This document shows, one piece after another, positions 5,921 to 12,195 of a DNA stretch of 22,373 nucleotides. Position numbers and translations under genes: made by a program. The DNA comes from Chloroflexi bacterium UBA5189 (GTDB lineage: Bacteria; Chloroflexota; Limnocylindria; Limnocylindrales; CSP1-4): the NCBI GenBank assembly GCA_002413045.1, contig DHWF01000022.1, positions 1 to 22,373 of the forward strand, in the 5' to 3' direction. The notes under the pieces were generated by a model that made no database searches, was not told the origin of the DNA, and was given only the letters and a program-made list of their open reading frames with translations. Position 1 is the first letter of the stretch; every line of letters begins with the position of its first letter.

Positions 5921-6739
5921 GTGCTTACCACGCCGCGCCTCGCCGCCGTGATCGTGTTCGTGGCGATCGTCGGATCGCTCGAGGCGTGCGCCGGTGGGGC
6001 GGCACCAACGCCAGCACCCGCCGCGACACCCGGCGCGACGCCCGGCGACGGCCTGTCGGGCCGCGCATTCCTCTCGGTCGCGATCACCGACGGCGGCGTC
6101 GATCGCCCGCTCGTACCCGGGACGCGGATCCGCCTCGACTTCACCGATGCCGGCCTGTCGGCCTCGGCCGGCTGCAACACGATGGGCGCCCGCTCGCACG
6201 TCGATGGCGGCCGCCTGATCGTGGACCAGATGAGCACCACCGACACGGGCTGCCTGGCCGCGCTGGGTGGGCAGGACGCGTGGCTTGCCACGTTCCTGAC
6301 GTCCGGCCCGGCCGTCGCGCTGGCTGGCAACGACCTCACGCTCACGGCCGGATCAATCGTCGTCCACCTGCAGGACCGCCGCGTCGTCCAGCCCGATCGC
6401 CCGCTCGCCGGCACGACGTGGACGTTGGACTCGATCATCTCCGGCGACGTGGTCTCGAGCGTCCCCGGTGACGCGAGGGCGACGATCCTGTTGAACGCCG
6501 ACGGCACGCTCACGGTCTTCCCCGGGTGCAACCAGGGCGGCGCGACGTGGTCGCAGGGCGCGGACGGTCTCCAGGTCACGGATCTCGTGCTGACCAAGAA
6601 GGCGTGCTCCGGCTCGGGCGGCCAGCTCGAGGCGGCCGTAGTCTCGGTCCTCCGCGCCGCGACGATCCACCTCACGATCGATGCCGACTCGCTCACCCTC
6701 CAGGCCGGCACCAGCGGGCTCGGGTTCCGCGCGGCCTGA
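5921..6739 (+). CDS. META-domain (HslJ-like) lipoprotein
   Basis: I chose GTG 5921 (272 residues) because it starts directly at a lipoprotein-type signal: MLTTPRLAAVIVFVAIVGS followed by LEAC; the longer GTG start at 5810 would overlap sseA. Glu at -2 of the lipobox is unusual. A Pro/Ala/Thr linker follows. Two META-like repeats come next: the first around 'GTRIRLDFTDAGLSASAGCNTMGA' with 'TDTGCLAAL', the second around 'LAGTTWTLDSII' with 'LNADGTLTVFPGCNQGGATW' and 'LVLTKKACSGSGGQLE'. The 'GCN' and downstream Cys pairs are family hallmarks. META/HslJ proteins are envelope proteins linked to stress or antibiotic tolerance in other bacteria; the role here is unknown. Confidence 0.87.
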   Translation: MLTTPRLAAVIVFVAIVGSLEACAGGAAPTPAPAATPGATPGDGLSGRAFLSVAITDGGVDRPLVPGTRIRLDFTDAGLSASAGCNTMGARSHVDGGRLIVDQMSTTDTGCLAALGGQDAWLATFLTSGPAVALAGNDLTLTAGSIVVHLQDRRVVQPDRPLAGTTWTLDSIISGDVVSSVPGDARATILLNADGTLTVFPGCNQGGATWSQGADGLQVTDLVLTKKACSGSGGQLEAAVVSVLRAATIHLTIDADSLTLQAGTSGLGFRAA

Positions 6740-6763
6740 TTCGCGGGAGCCCTCTGGTATCCT
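6736..6763 (+). promoter_or_regulatory. Probable promoter of tRNA-Asn
   Basis: An extended -10 TGGTATCCT (6755-6763) lies 29 nt upstream of the mature tRNA 5' end. CTGATT at 6736-6741 is a weak -35 candidate at 16-bp spacing. Confidence 0.5.
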
Positions 6764-6792
6764 CCCGTGCGGCGCGGTCGGCGACCTTCCGC

Positions 6793-6867
6793 TCCGGCGT
6801 AGCTCAGTGGTAGAGCGGGCGGCTGTTAACCGCATGGTCGTAGGTTCGAATCCTACCGCCGGAGCCA
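6793..6867 (+). tRNA. tRNA-Asn (anticodon GTT), CCA encoded
   Basis: A complete cloverleaf is visible. The acceptor stem TCCGGCG (6793-6799) pairs with CGCCGGA (6857-6863). D-arm GCTC/GAGC is at 6802-6816, anticodon loop CTGTTAA at 6823-6829 with GTT at 6825-6827, and T-arm GTAGG/CCTAC around TTCGAAT at 6840-6856. Discriminator G (6864) is followed by encoded CCA (6865-6867). The first anticodon-stem pair is a G-A mismatch (6818/6834). Confidence 0.97.
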
Positions 6868-6908
6868 ATCCTTCCTGATCGGGATCACCCCGCGGCGACC
6901 CCTCCCGG

Positions 6909-7859
6909 TCAGCCCAGGCCCGCGAAGAGGTCCGTCTCGGGGATCGTCGTCGGCACCTTGGCGTCGACGAGGATGTAGGCCTCCTTCTGCCAGAAGTCCC
7001 GCCAGGCATCGAGGCCGAAGCGAAGGAAGGGGTTCTGCTGGCTCATCTGGGTGACGTGCCGCCCGATCGCCGCCCACTTCTGCTCGAGGACCTCGTCCAC
7101 GTCGATCCACGTCGTGATCGACTCGTCGGGGACGAGCATCTTGGCCATCCGCGCCCGGAACTCCTCGAGCTGCTCGGGGGTCGCGTCCGCCGGCTCCGAC
7201 CAGAAGCTCGTCTCGCCGATCGCTTTCATCCGGTCGGCCATGCCCTGCCGGACGGACGCCGGGATCGCCTGCTCGTAGAGCTTGCGCGGCGTCCACGGCG
7301 CGACACCGCCATCGGCCTCGGCGGGTCCGGTCCCGCCGTGCTCCGGGGCGAGCTGGCCCGGATACCACGCCACATCGCCAGCGCGGGCATACGCGCGAAC
7401 GGCGACGTCGTGGGTCCGGATGTGGTCCGGATGCCCGTACCCGCCGAACGCGTTGTAGGTGGTGATGACGTCGGGCCGATGCTTTCGGACCAGCCACGTC
7501 AAGCGGCCGGCGGCCTCGTCCAGATCGGCCTGCCAGAACGACCGAGGATCGGCGTTCCCGGCGCGGCCCATCATGTCCGAGTCGCGATAGCCGAGGTTCT
7601 CCCACTCGGTGACCCCCAGCTCGCCGAGCGCCGCCTCGAGCTCCGCCGCTCGCAGCTCGCCGAGTCGGCGATGGTTGTCCGGCGTGTCCATCTCGGGGAC
7701 GACGATCTCGCCCTGCTCGCCGCGCGTGCCCGTCACGAGCACCACGCGATGTCCATCTCGGATCGCCTTCGCCATCACGCCACCGGTGCCGATCGTCTCG
7801 TCGTCCGGGTGGGCGTGGACGGTCATGAGGGTCAGCACGCTGCCAGTCGAATTCGTCAT
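6909..7859 (-). CDS. mca: LmbE/PIG-L family deacetylase, mycothiol-conjugate-amidase-like
   Basis: This is a 316-residue protein from ATG 7859 (an upstream TTG would overlap the divergent gene). The zinc-site motif 'HAHPDDE' is at 15-21 and the second metal/catalytic region 'GYGHPDHIRTHD' at 140-151, both diagnostic of the GlcNAc-deacetylase fold. Length and interior wording ('GTRGEQGEI', 'ENLGYRDSDMMG', 'ITTYNAFGGYGHPDH', 'KLYEQAIP') match Mca/MshB enzymes, zinc hydrolases that cleave mycothiol S-conjugates or deacetylate GlcNAc-inositol. Whether this organism makes mycothiol is unknown, so a related thiol or amino-sugar substrate is equally possible. TAGCAT lies 7 nt upstream of the ATG, with no Shine-Dalgarno. 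Confidence 0.88.
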   Translation of the reverse strand: MTNSTGSVLTLMTVHAHPDDETIGTGGVMAKAIRDGHRVVLVTGTRGEQGEIVVPEMDTPDNHRRLGELRAAELEAALGELGVTEWENLGYRDSDMMGRAGNADPRSFWQADLDEAAGRLTWLVRKHRPDVITTYNAFGGYGHPDHIRTHDVAVRAYARAGDVAWYPGQLAPEHGGTGPAEADGGVAPWTPRKLYEQAIPASVRQGMADRMKAIGETSFWSEPADATPEQLEEFRARMAKMLVPDESITTWIDVDEVLEQKWAAIGRHVTQMSQQNPFLRFGLDAWRDFWQKEAYILVDAKVPTTIPETDLFAGLG

Positions 7860-7866
7860 GTGACGG

Positions 7867-7876
7867 ATGCTAGCCT
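7867..7876. promoter_or_regulatory. Overlapping divergent -10 elements for two leaderless genes
   Basis: In ATGCTAGCCT (7867-7876), TAGCCT (7871-7876) faces the DUF1801 gene 9 nt before its ATG, and TAGCAT on the minus strand (7867-7872) faces the amidase gene 7 nt before its ATG. The two starts are only 26 bp apart and neither has a Shine-Dalgarno. Confidence 0.6.
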
Positions 7877-7885
7877 CGAACCACG

Positions 7886-8248
7886 ATGACAACCGATTCG
7901 CGGGTCGACGCCTACCTCGCTGGCCTTCCGCCGGACCAGCGGGAGCTCCTCGAAGCGGTCCGCCGGCGCGTCGCCGCGCTCGCCCCGGACGCCGTCGAGA
8001 CCTTCGCCTACGCGATGCCCGCCTTCCGGCTGCACGATCACTATCTCGTCTCCTTTGCCGGCTGGAAGCGCCATTGCACCGTCTACCCGGTCGGCCCCGA
8101 TCTGCTGGAGCGATACGCGGACCGCCTGCGCGGTTACGGTCGCTCGAAGAGCAGCCTGCACTTCACGAGTCGGCAGCCGCTGCCGGACGGCCTTCTCGAG
8201 AACCTCGTTCGCGTGCGCGTTGCCGCCATCGAGGGCAACGCCGGCTAG
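7886..8248 (+). CDS. DUF1801 / YdhG-like protein
   Basis: This is a 120-residue protein. The N-terminal helix 'VDAYLAGLPPDQRELLEAVRRRVAALAPDAVE' is followed by 'FAYAMPAFRLHDHYLVSFAGWKRHCTVYPVG', the conserved DUF1801 core ('YxMPxF...A.KxHxxxYP'). The end 'YGRSKSSLHFTSRQPLPDGLLENLVRVRVAAI' matches the usual 'GKGTIRFPxDKPLPxxLI' closing part. YdhG of Bacillus has been reported to bind iron like a frataxin; whether this protein does is unknown. It is divergent from the LmbE amidase with a 26-bp gap. A 7-bp hairpin (TTCGGTG/CACCGAA, 8257-8278) follows the stop. Confidence 0.88.
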   Translation: MTTDSRVDAYLAGLPPDQRELLEAVRRRVAALAPDAVETFAYAMPAFRLHDHYLVSFAGWKRHCTVYPVGPDLLERYADRLRGYGRSKSSLHFTSRQPLPDGLLENLVRVRVAAIEGNAG

Positions 8249-8294
8249 CCCGATCGTTCGGTGTCCTGCGGCACCGAAGGCGGCCACCGGTCGG

Positions 8295-8300
8295 TATGCT
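8295..8300 (+). promoter_or_regulatory. TATGCT -10-like element before the methyltransferase
   Basis: TATGCT sits 7 nt upstream of ATG 8308 with no Shine-Dalgarno in between, which fits a leaderless start. Confidence 0.5.
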
Positions 8301-8307
8301 GTCGAGC

Positions 8308-8910
8308 ATGACCGGGGGGTTGTGGGACGACGCGTATCTGCACAACCGTGTGCCGTGGGACATCGGGCGCCCGCAGCCGGCGATCCTTCGGATTGCCGAC
8401 GCCGGCGAGCTCCAGGAGCCCGTCCTCGACAGTGGCTGCGGTTCCGGCGAGCACGCGCTCCTCGCGGCGACGAGCGGCATGATCGTCACCGGAGTCGACA
8501 TCTCGCGGCTGGCCATCGAGCGAGCGCGTGCCAAGGCGCGCCAGCGGGGCCTGTCCGCCGAGTTCCTGATCGGCGACGTGCTCGACCTGCCGAACGTCGA
8601 GCGGCTCGATCCGCCGTTCCGCACCGTCATCGACACCGGCTGCTTCCACACCTTCACGGACGACGAGCGCGTCCGGTACGCCGAGAGCCTCGCCTCGGTC
8701 GTCGAGCCCGGTGGCGTCCTCCATCTCCTGTGCTTCTCGGAGGGCACGCCCGGCACTGCCGGCCCCCGCCGGGTCACCGAGGCAGAGATCCGGGCCACGT
8801 TCCAGGGCGACTGGCGGGTACATCGGATCTGGTCCGACACCTTCGCGGTATCGAACGAATGGATCGGCGATCCGCCGCACGCCTGGCTCGCCCACATCGT
8901 CCGGCTCTGA
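8308..8910 (+). CDS. Class I SAM-dependent methyltransferase
   Basis: This is a 200-residue protein. Motif I is 'VLDSGCGSGEHALLAA' (39-54), the SAM-binding glycine loop; the acidic residue ending strand 2 is in 'VTGVDIS', and motif II/III is in 'AEFLIGDVLDLP' and 'FRTVIDTGCFHTF'. The N-terminal 'WDDAYLHNRVPWDIGRPQPAI' resembles the TehB/thiopurine-methyltransferase type of small-molecule methyltransferase. The substrate cannot be read from sequence. I chose ATG 8308 and not the in-frame ATG 8296 because that one overlaps the TATGCT promoter element and gives no better ribosome-binding site. The frame is open far upstream, but that part is shadow of the DUF1801 gene. Confidence 0.88.
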   Translation: MTGGLWDDAYLHNRVPWDIGRPQPAILRIADAGELQEPVLDSGCGSGEHALLAATSGMIVTGVDISRLAIERARAKARQRGLSAEFLIGDVLDLPNVERLDPPFRTVIDTGCFHTFTDDERVRYAESLASVVEPGGVLHLLCFSEGTPGTAGPRRVTEAEIRATFQGDWRVHRIWSDTFAVSNEWIGDPPHAWLAHIVRL

Positions 8911-8974
8911 GCGCGGGCAGGAGCGTGTCCCCGCCGGTCACGACCGCGACACACGAATCGGGCAGGATTCAGCC

Positions 8975-9382
8975 ATGAACACGACCGACCTCGAGACCCG
9001 GCTCAGCCGGCTCTCGCCCCTCCAGTACGCCGTTACCCAGCAGGGCCAGACCGAGCGCGCATTCACCGGCGTCTATTGGGACAAGCACGACGAGGGCACC
9101 TACCGGTGCGTCGTGTGCTCTGCGCCGCTTTTCGATTCGTCGACGAAGTTCGAGTCCGGCACGGGCTGGCCGAGCTTCTTCTCGGAGATCGAGAACGGCC
9201 GCGTCGCGACCCACGAGGACCGCACCTTCGGGATGCGCCGCATCGAGGCGAACTGCGCCGCGTGCGGCGCCCACCTCGGGCACATCTTCCCCGACGGGCC
9301 GCGCCCGACCGGGATGCGCTACTGCATGAACTCGGCGTCGCTCGACTTCGAGCCGCGAAGCGAGTCGCCCGCCGAGGGCTGA
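8975..9382 (+). CDS. msrB: Peptide-methionine (R)-S-oxide reductase MsrB
   Basis: This is a 135-residue protein that reduces the R epimer of methionine sulfoxide in proteins. Structural zinc cysteines are Cys45/Cys48 ('RCVVCSAPLF') and Cys94/Cys97 ('NCAACGAHLGHIF'). The catalytic cysteine is Cys117 in 'GMRYCMNSASLDF'. 'KFESGTGWPSFF' is the conserved substrate-side segment. The start ATG 8975 has CAGGA 7 nt upstream. MsrA is encoded about 3 kb away on the other strand, so the two are not fused or co-transcribed. The gene faces the Eis-like gene with only 21 bp between stops. Confidence 0.96.
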   Translation: MNTTDLETRLSRLSPLQYAVTQQGQTERAFTGVYWDKHDEGTYRCVVCSAPLFDSSTKFESGTGWPSFFSEIENGRVATHEDRTFGMRRIEANCAACGAHLGHIFPDGPRPTGMRYCMNSASLDFEPRSESPAEG

Positions 9383-9403
9383 TCGCCGCGCCGGTTCAGG
9401 CGC

Positions 9404-10642
9404 TCAGAACCAGGTCGTGCACCACGGCTCCTCGATCGTCCGAAAGAGGCGGTCGGCATTGGCAAGCGCGCCTGCTCGATGCTCGACGGCCCCGCCGCCG
9501 CGCGTCGTATCCATGACCCTCGTGCCGCCGAGGACCGCGGCGCTGAGATGCCGGACATCGATCGTGAGGTCGGGCGACGCCGTCGTCGGCTCGCAGGTGG
9601 CCGCGCCGCCGGTGACCTCGAGCCGGTAGCGGCCGGCGGCCGGACCCGCAGCGCCCTCGACCTGGTCGGTGACCTCGAGCACGAGGGCGCCGTCGCGCTC
9701 GTAGGTCCGCTCGGCGAGCACGCGGGGGACGTCCAGGACGCGGACCCACAGGAAGTCGGCGACGCCGGTGACCCGCGCCGCGCGAGGGTCCGATAGGTGC
9801 CATTTGATCGGCTCGTGCTCGCGGCGGACCTCGCCCTCGATGCTCGCGGTCAGGTCCATCTGCGCGAGGTGCCGCCACAGGTCGATCTCCGCGGCGAGGG
9901 TCGCGCCGTGCAGCTCGTCGATGATCAGCCGGTGGTCGGGGACCATGTCGTCCCAGTGCTCCTCGCCGTGGAATCGGACGTAGCCGTCCGGGGTGCCCGC
10001 GTCATCCCTGTGGATCGCGACCTGGCCGTTCCACCGCGGCCTCCCGGGCGCGTCCTCGATGCCCAGGTCGCCGTCCCAGCGTCGATCGATCCGTTCGATC
10101 TCGCCGGGTTGCCCGGCGGCGTAGGCGTCGTAGATCGCGGGGATCACCTGGCGCGCCGCAAGGCGGTCGACCACCTCGACCCGCCCGATCGGGCCTGTCT
10201 TGACGGTGGCCGCCCGCGTTCGCAGCGTCCACTTCGCCTGCCACGTCGCCGGGCCATAGCCAAACCGGCCGTAGATCGGCCACTCGGCAGCGATCAGGAT
10301 CGAGGCGGCGTCGCCGCGCGCCGCAGCTCGCCGCGTGTCGTCGCTGATCATGCGGGTCAGGATGCCCTGCCGGCGATGGGTCGGCCGCACCGTCACGGCT
10401 GAGACCGCGTTGACCGGGATGCGGCCGCCGCCCGGGAGCGTGAGCCGCGTCGCGAACGAGCGGAACGTACCCACGATCGTGCCGTCCTCGAAGGCGCCGA
10501 TCGCCCGGTCGATCTCGATGGTCGGCCGGCGGAACTCCGCCATCGCGTGTGGATCGTTCGCCCAGACGTAGAAGGCGGTGCCGGACGCGGCGAACCAGGC
10601 GGCGAGCTCGTCGCCGGTGATCGGGCGAATCGTCGTGGGCAC
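9404..10642 (-). CDS. Eis-like GNAT acetyltransferase
   Basis: This is a 412-residue protein of the Eis/'enhanced intracellular survival' type: two fused GNAT domains plus a C-terminal SCP2-like domain. The start is GTG 10642 ('VPTTIRPITGDELAAWF'), which removes an unlikely 35-residue extension and leaves TATCGT 6 nt upstream. The acetyl-CoA loop is in 'AVTVRPTHRRQGILTRMI' (about 90-107), followed by 'PIYGRFGYGPAT'. The last residue is Phe ('EEPWCTTWF'); in Mycobacterium Eis the free C-terminal carboxylate takes part in catalysis, and this ending fits. Mycobacterial Eis acetylates aminoglycosides and Lys side chains; the substrate here is unknown. Confidence 0.9.
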   Translation of the reverse strand: MPTTIRPITGDELAAWFAASGTAFYVWANDPHAMAEFRRPTIEIDRAIGAFEDGTIVGTFRSFATRLTLPGGGRIPVNAVSAVTVRPTHRRQGILTRMISDDTRRAAARGDAASILIAAEWPIYGRFGYGPATWQAKWTLRTRAATVKTGPIGRVEVVDRLAARQVIPAIYDAYAAGQPGEIERIDRRWDGDLGIEDAPGRPRWNGQVAIHRDDAGTPDGYVRFHGEEHWDDMVPDHRLIIDELHGATLAAEIDLWRHLAQMDLTASIEGEVRREHEPIKWHLSDPRAARVTGVADFLWVRVLDVPRVLAERTYERDGALVLEVTDQVEGAAGPAAGRYRLEVTGGAATCEPTTASPDLTIDVRHLSAAVLGGTRVMDTTRGGGAVEHRAGALANADRLFRTIEEPWCTTWF

Positions 10643-10648
10643 CGGCGG

Positions 10649-10654
10649 ACGATA
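10649..10654 (-). promoter_or_regulatory. TATCGT -10-like element before the Eis-like gene
   Basis: On the minus strand TATCGT is followed by 6 nt and the GTG at 10642. There is no Shine-Dalgarno, consistent with a leaderless start. Confidence 0.5.
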
Positions 10655-10708
10655 GCGGCGCACCGACGGCCGCGCAAACGTCCCTGCCCACGAATGCACC
10701 TGCCCGTG

Positions 10709-10745
10709 TAATCTAGTAATCTCACTTACAACAAAGGTTGCAACC
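10709..10745. promoter_or_regulatory. AT-rich promoter/operator region of the RHH-like gene
   Basis: TAATCT is directly repeated at 10709-10714 and 10717-10722 (8-bp step), either being a possible -10. Downstream is a perfect 10-bp palindrome GGTTGCAACC (10736-10745), 22 bp before the chosen ATG. Short repeats and palindromes like these are the usual operator form for ribbon-helix-helix proteins, so autoregulation is plausible but unproven. Confidence 0.45.
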
Positions 10746-10767
10746 ACGAATGATGAGGACGGATGAC

Positions 10768-11298
10768 ATGGGTGAGATGAGCACGGATGAGCTGCGCGGC
10801 TGGTTTGCAGGCCGAATCCCGGATGACTGGTTCACGGGGTCGCTGGACGTCACCGCAGACCGCGACGAGATTCTCGTCGTGGGGGAGCTGGCCGAGGTCA
10901 AGGCGGCCAAGGGCGCGAGCGAGGCGGAAACGGCGGCAGCCAACGAGTCCCGCGTCGACGGGTTCCGCGAGGACACGCGGGCGGCCCGGATGCACATCGC
11001 CGAGGAGGCCCAGCGCCGGTTCGACCGCCACGTCTCGTGGGGCGTCAAGATCGGTGGCGAGACGGTCACGTTCACGACGGCCGCGGTGCCGGTCATGACG
11101 CGCCTGCGCATGCGCGAGCGCGGCGTGCTGGACACCCTCGTCGACGCGGGCGTCGCTCGAAGCCGGAGCGAGGCGCTCGCCTGGTGCGTGAAGCTCGTCG
11201 GTGACAACGAGGGCGCCTGGATCGAGCAGCTCCGAGGGGCCCTCGGTACCGTCCGCGAGGCCCGCAGCGCCGGCCCGAAGGCTGGTCGCCACAACTGA
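10768..11298 (+). CDS. Conserved protein with ribbon-helix-helix-like C-terminal part
   Basis: This is a 176-residue protein from ATG 10768, chosen because GAGG lies 9 nt upstream; ATG codons at 10750 and 10753 are alternatives. The N-terminal part 'LRGWFAGRIPDDWF' and 'VTADRDEILVVGELAEV' looks like a small alpha/beta module, followed by a charged helical stretch (about 50-90). The C-terminal part 'FTTAAVPVMTRLRMRERGVLD' and 'LVDAGVARSRSEALAWCVKLV' has the look of an Arc/MetJ-type RHH, with the 'ARSRSEALAWCV' helix typical of that fold. A DNA-binding regulator is therefore likely. Similar uncharacterised proteins occur in soil actinobacteria and Chloroflexota. No toxin gene lies next to it. 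Confidence 0.75.
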   Translation: MGEMSTDELRGWFAGRIPDDWFTGSLDVTADRDEILVVGELAEVKAAKGASEAETAAANESRVDGFREDTRAARMHIAEEAQRRFDRHVSWGVKIGGETVTFTTAAVPVMTRLRMRERGVLDTLVDAGVARSRSEALAWCVKLVGDNEGAWIEQLRGALGTVREARSAGPKAGRHN

Positions 11299-11317
11299 TC
11301 GCCGCCGACGTTCAGTC

Positions 11318-11334
11318 GCCGGTCCTCGACCGGC
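11318..11334. terminator. Small hairpin after the RHH-like gene
   Basis: GCCGGTC and GACCGGC pair as a perfect 7-bp stem around CTC, 20 nt after the stop. There is no T-run; the site may be a weak terminator. Confidence 0.4.
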
Positions 11335-11336
11335 AG

Positions 11337-11342
11337 TAGACT
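11337..11342 (+). promoter_or_regulatory. TAGACT -10-like element of the microprotein gene
   Basis: TAGACT lies 47 nt upstream of GTG 11390, leaving a leader of roughly 40 nt. A 6-bp hairpin (GACCCG/CGGGTC, 11352-11370) lies inside this leader, ahead of the ribosome-binding site. Confidence 0.4.
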
Positions 11343-11389
11343 CGGCTGGGTGACCCGGTTCCCTCGGGTCCGTGCGCTGGAGGTTCGCC

Positions 11390-11464
11390 GTGAGCCATCA
11401 CGAGAAGGGCATGAAGAAGGACGACAAGAAGCCGGCCGACAAGAAGGGCACGGCGAAGAAGTAG
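11390..11464 (+). CDS. 24-residue Lys-rich microprotein
   Basis: A very short ORF starts with GTG 11390 behind a strong GGAGG (11379-11383, 6-nt gap) and ends at TAG 11462-11464. The product begins MSHHEKGMKKDD and ends GTAKK; 11 of 24 residues are Lys, with four acidic residues, two adjacent His and no hydrophobic stretch, so it should be soluble and disordered. The ORF is framed by its own -10-like element upstream and two perfect hairpins downstream (11472-11489 and 11506-11530), which is the anatomy of a complete small gene. No function can be given; nucleic-acid or ribosome binding is a guess from charge. The risk is that the ribosome-binding site is coincidental. Confidence 0.6.
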   Translation: MSHHEKGMKKDDKKPADKKGTAKK

Positions 11465-11471
11465 TCCTGGC

Positions 11472-11489
11472 CTCCGCGGCGACGCGGAG
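11472..11489 (+). terminator. Hairpin directly after the microprotein ORF
   Basis: CTCCGCG and CGCGGAG form a perfect 7-bp stem with a GCGA (GNRA-type) tetraloop, 7 nt after the stop codon. It may stabilise the mRNA 3' end or help termination. Confidence 0.45.
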
Positions 11490-11505
11490 CACACGCCAAT
11501 CGCAC

Positions 11506-11530
11506 GAAGGGGGCCGAATCGGCCCCCTTC
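11506..11530. terminator. Strong bidirectional hairpin terminator
   Basis: GAAGGGGGCCG pairs perfectly over 11 bp with CGGCCCCCTTC around a 3-nt loop. It lies between the microprotein gene (plus) and the histidine phosphatase gene (minus, ending 11566), so it can serve both. Confidence 0.75.
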
Positions 11531-11565
11531 AGCATGTCCGGCGCGAGATCAGCCGTTCGCGGTGG

Positions 11566-12162
11566 TCAGCCGCAGGCTTCGTTCCAGCGCTCGATCACCG
11601 GCTGCTCGCGCTCCCAGCCGAGCACCGACACTGTCGCCGTCGACAGCACGAATGCCCGCCCGAGCGCGGGCGGCTGTTCGATCCAGCGCGCGGTGAGGAT
11701 TCGCAGCACGTGAGCGTGCGCGAAGAGGAGGGCGTCGCCCGACTGCGCGCGAACGCGGGCGATCACGCGGTCCACCCGAGCTCCGACGGCCTCGATCGAC
11801 TCGCCGCCATCGGGGCCGTCGTCCCAGATCGACCAGTCCGGTCGAGCGACGCGAATGTCGGCGGTCGTCCGGCCCTCGTCGGCGCCGTAGTCCCACTCCA
11901 TGAGGTCGTCGTCGGTCTTGACGGTCCTCGTATATCCGGCCAGGCGAGCGGTCTCGAGGGCGCGTGAGAGGGGACTCGAGAGCACGAGCGTGAACCGATG
12001 GCCAATGAGCTTGGCGGCCACCGCGGTCGCCTGGTGGCGGCCGAGCTCCGTCAGCGGGATGTCCGTCCGGCCCGTGTGCCTGCCGAGCCGCGCCCACTCC
12101 GTCTCACCGTGTCGGACGAGCCACAGGTTTGGCCGGTCGACGTCGATGGGTGGTTGCTGCAC
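11566..12162 (-). CDS. Histidine phosphatase family protein (phosphoglycerate-mutase-like)
   Basis: This is a 198-residue protein with a GTG start. The N-terminal phosphate-pocket motif is 'LWLVRHGETEWA' with the nucleophilic His at 18. Further elements are 'HTGRTDIPLTELGRHQA', the Arg in 'VLSSPLSRALETARLAG', the acidic 'LMEWDYGADEGRTT' and the second catalytic His region 'DALLFAHAHVLRILTARWI'. This is the branch of small histidine phosphatases that includes GpmB/CobC-like enzymes; substrates vary widely (sugar phosphates, cofactor intermediates) and cannot be assigned here. TACCAT lies 10 nt upstream of the start. The msrA gene ends 33 bp upstream on the same strand. Confidence 0.92.
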   Translation of the reverse strand: MQQPPIDVDRPNLWLVRHGETEWARLGRHTGRTDIPLTELGRHQATAVAAKLIGHRFTLVLSSPLSRALETARLAGYTRTVKTDDDLMEWDYGADEGRTTADIRVARPDWSIWDDGPDGGESIEAVGARVDRVIARVRAQSGDALLFAHAHVLRILTARWIEQPPALGRAFVLSTATVSVLGWEREQPVIERWNEACG

Positions 12163-12172
12163 GGCGCGACCG

Positions 12173-12178
12173 ATGGTA
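12173..12178 (-). promoter_or_regulatory. TACCAT -10-like element before the histidine phosphatase gene
   Basis: Read on the minus strand, TACCAT precedes GTG 12162 by 10 nt with no Shine-Dalgarno. It lies in the 33-bp gap after msrA, so it could give the phosphatase its own short-leader transcript. Confidence 0.4.
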
Positions 12179-12195
12179 CGGCCGCGCCGTTGGCG

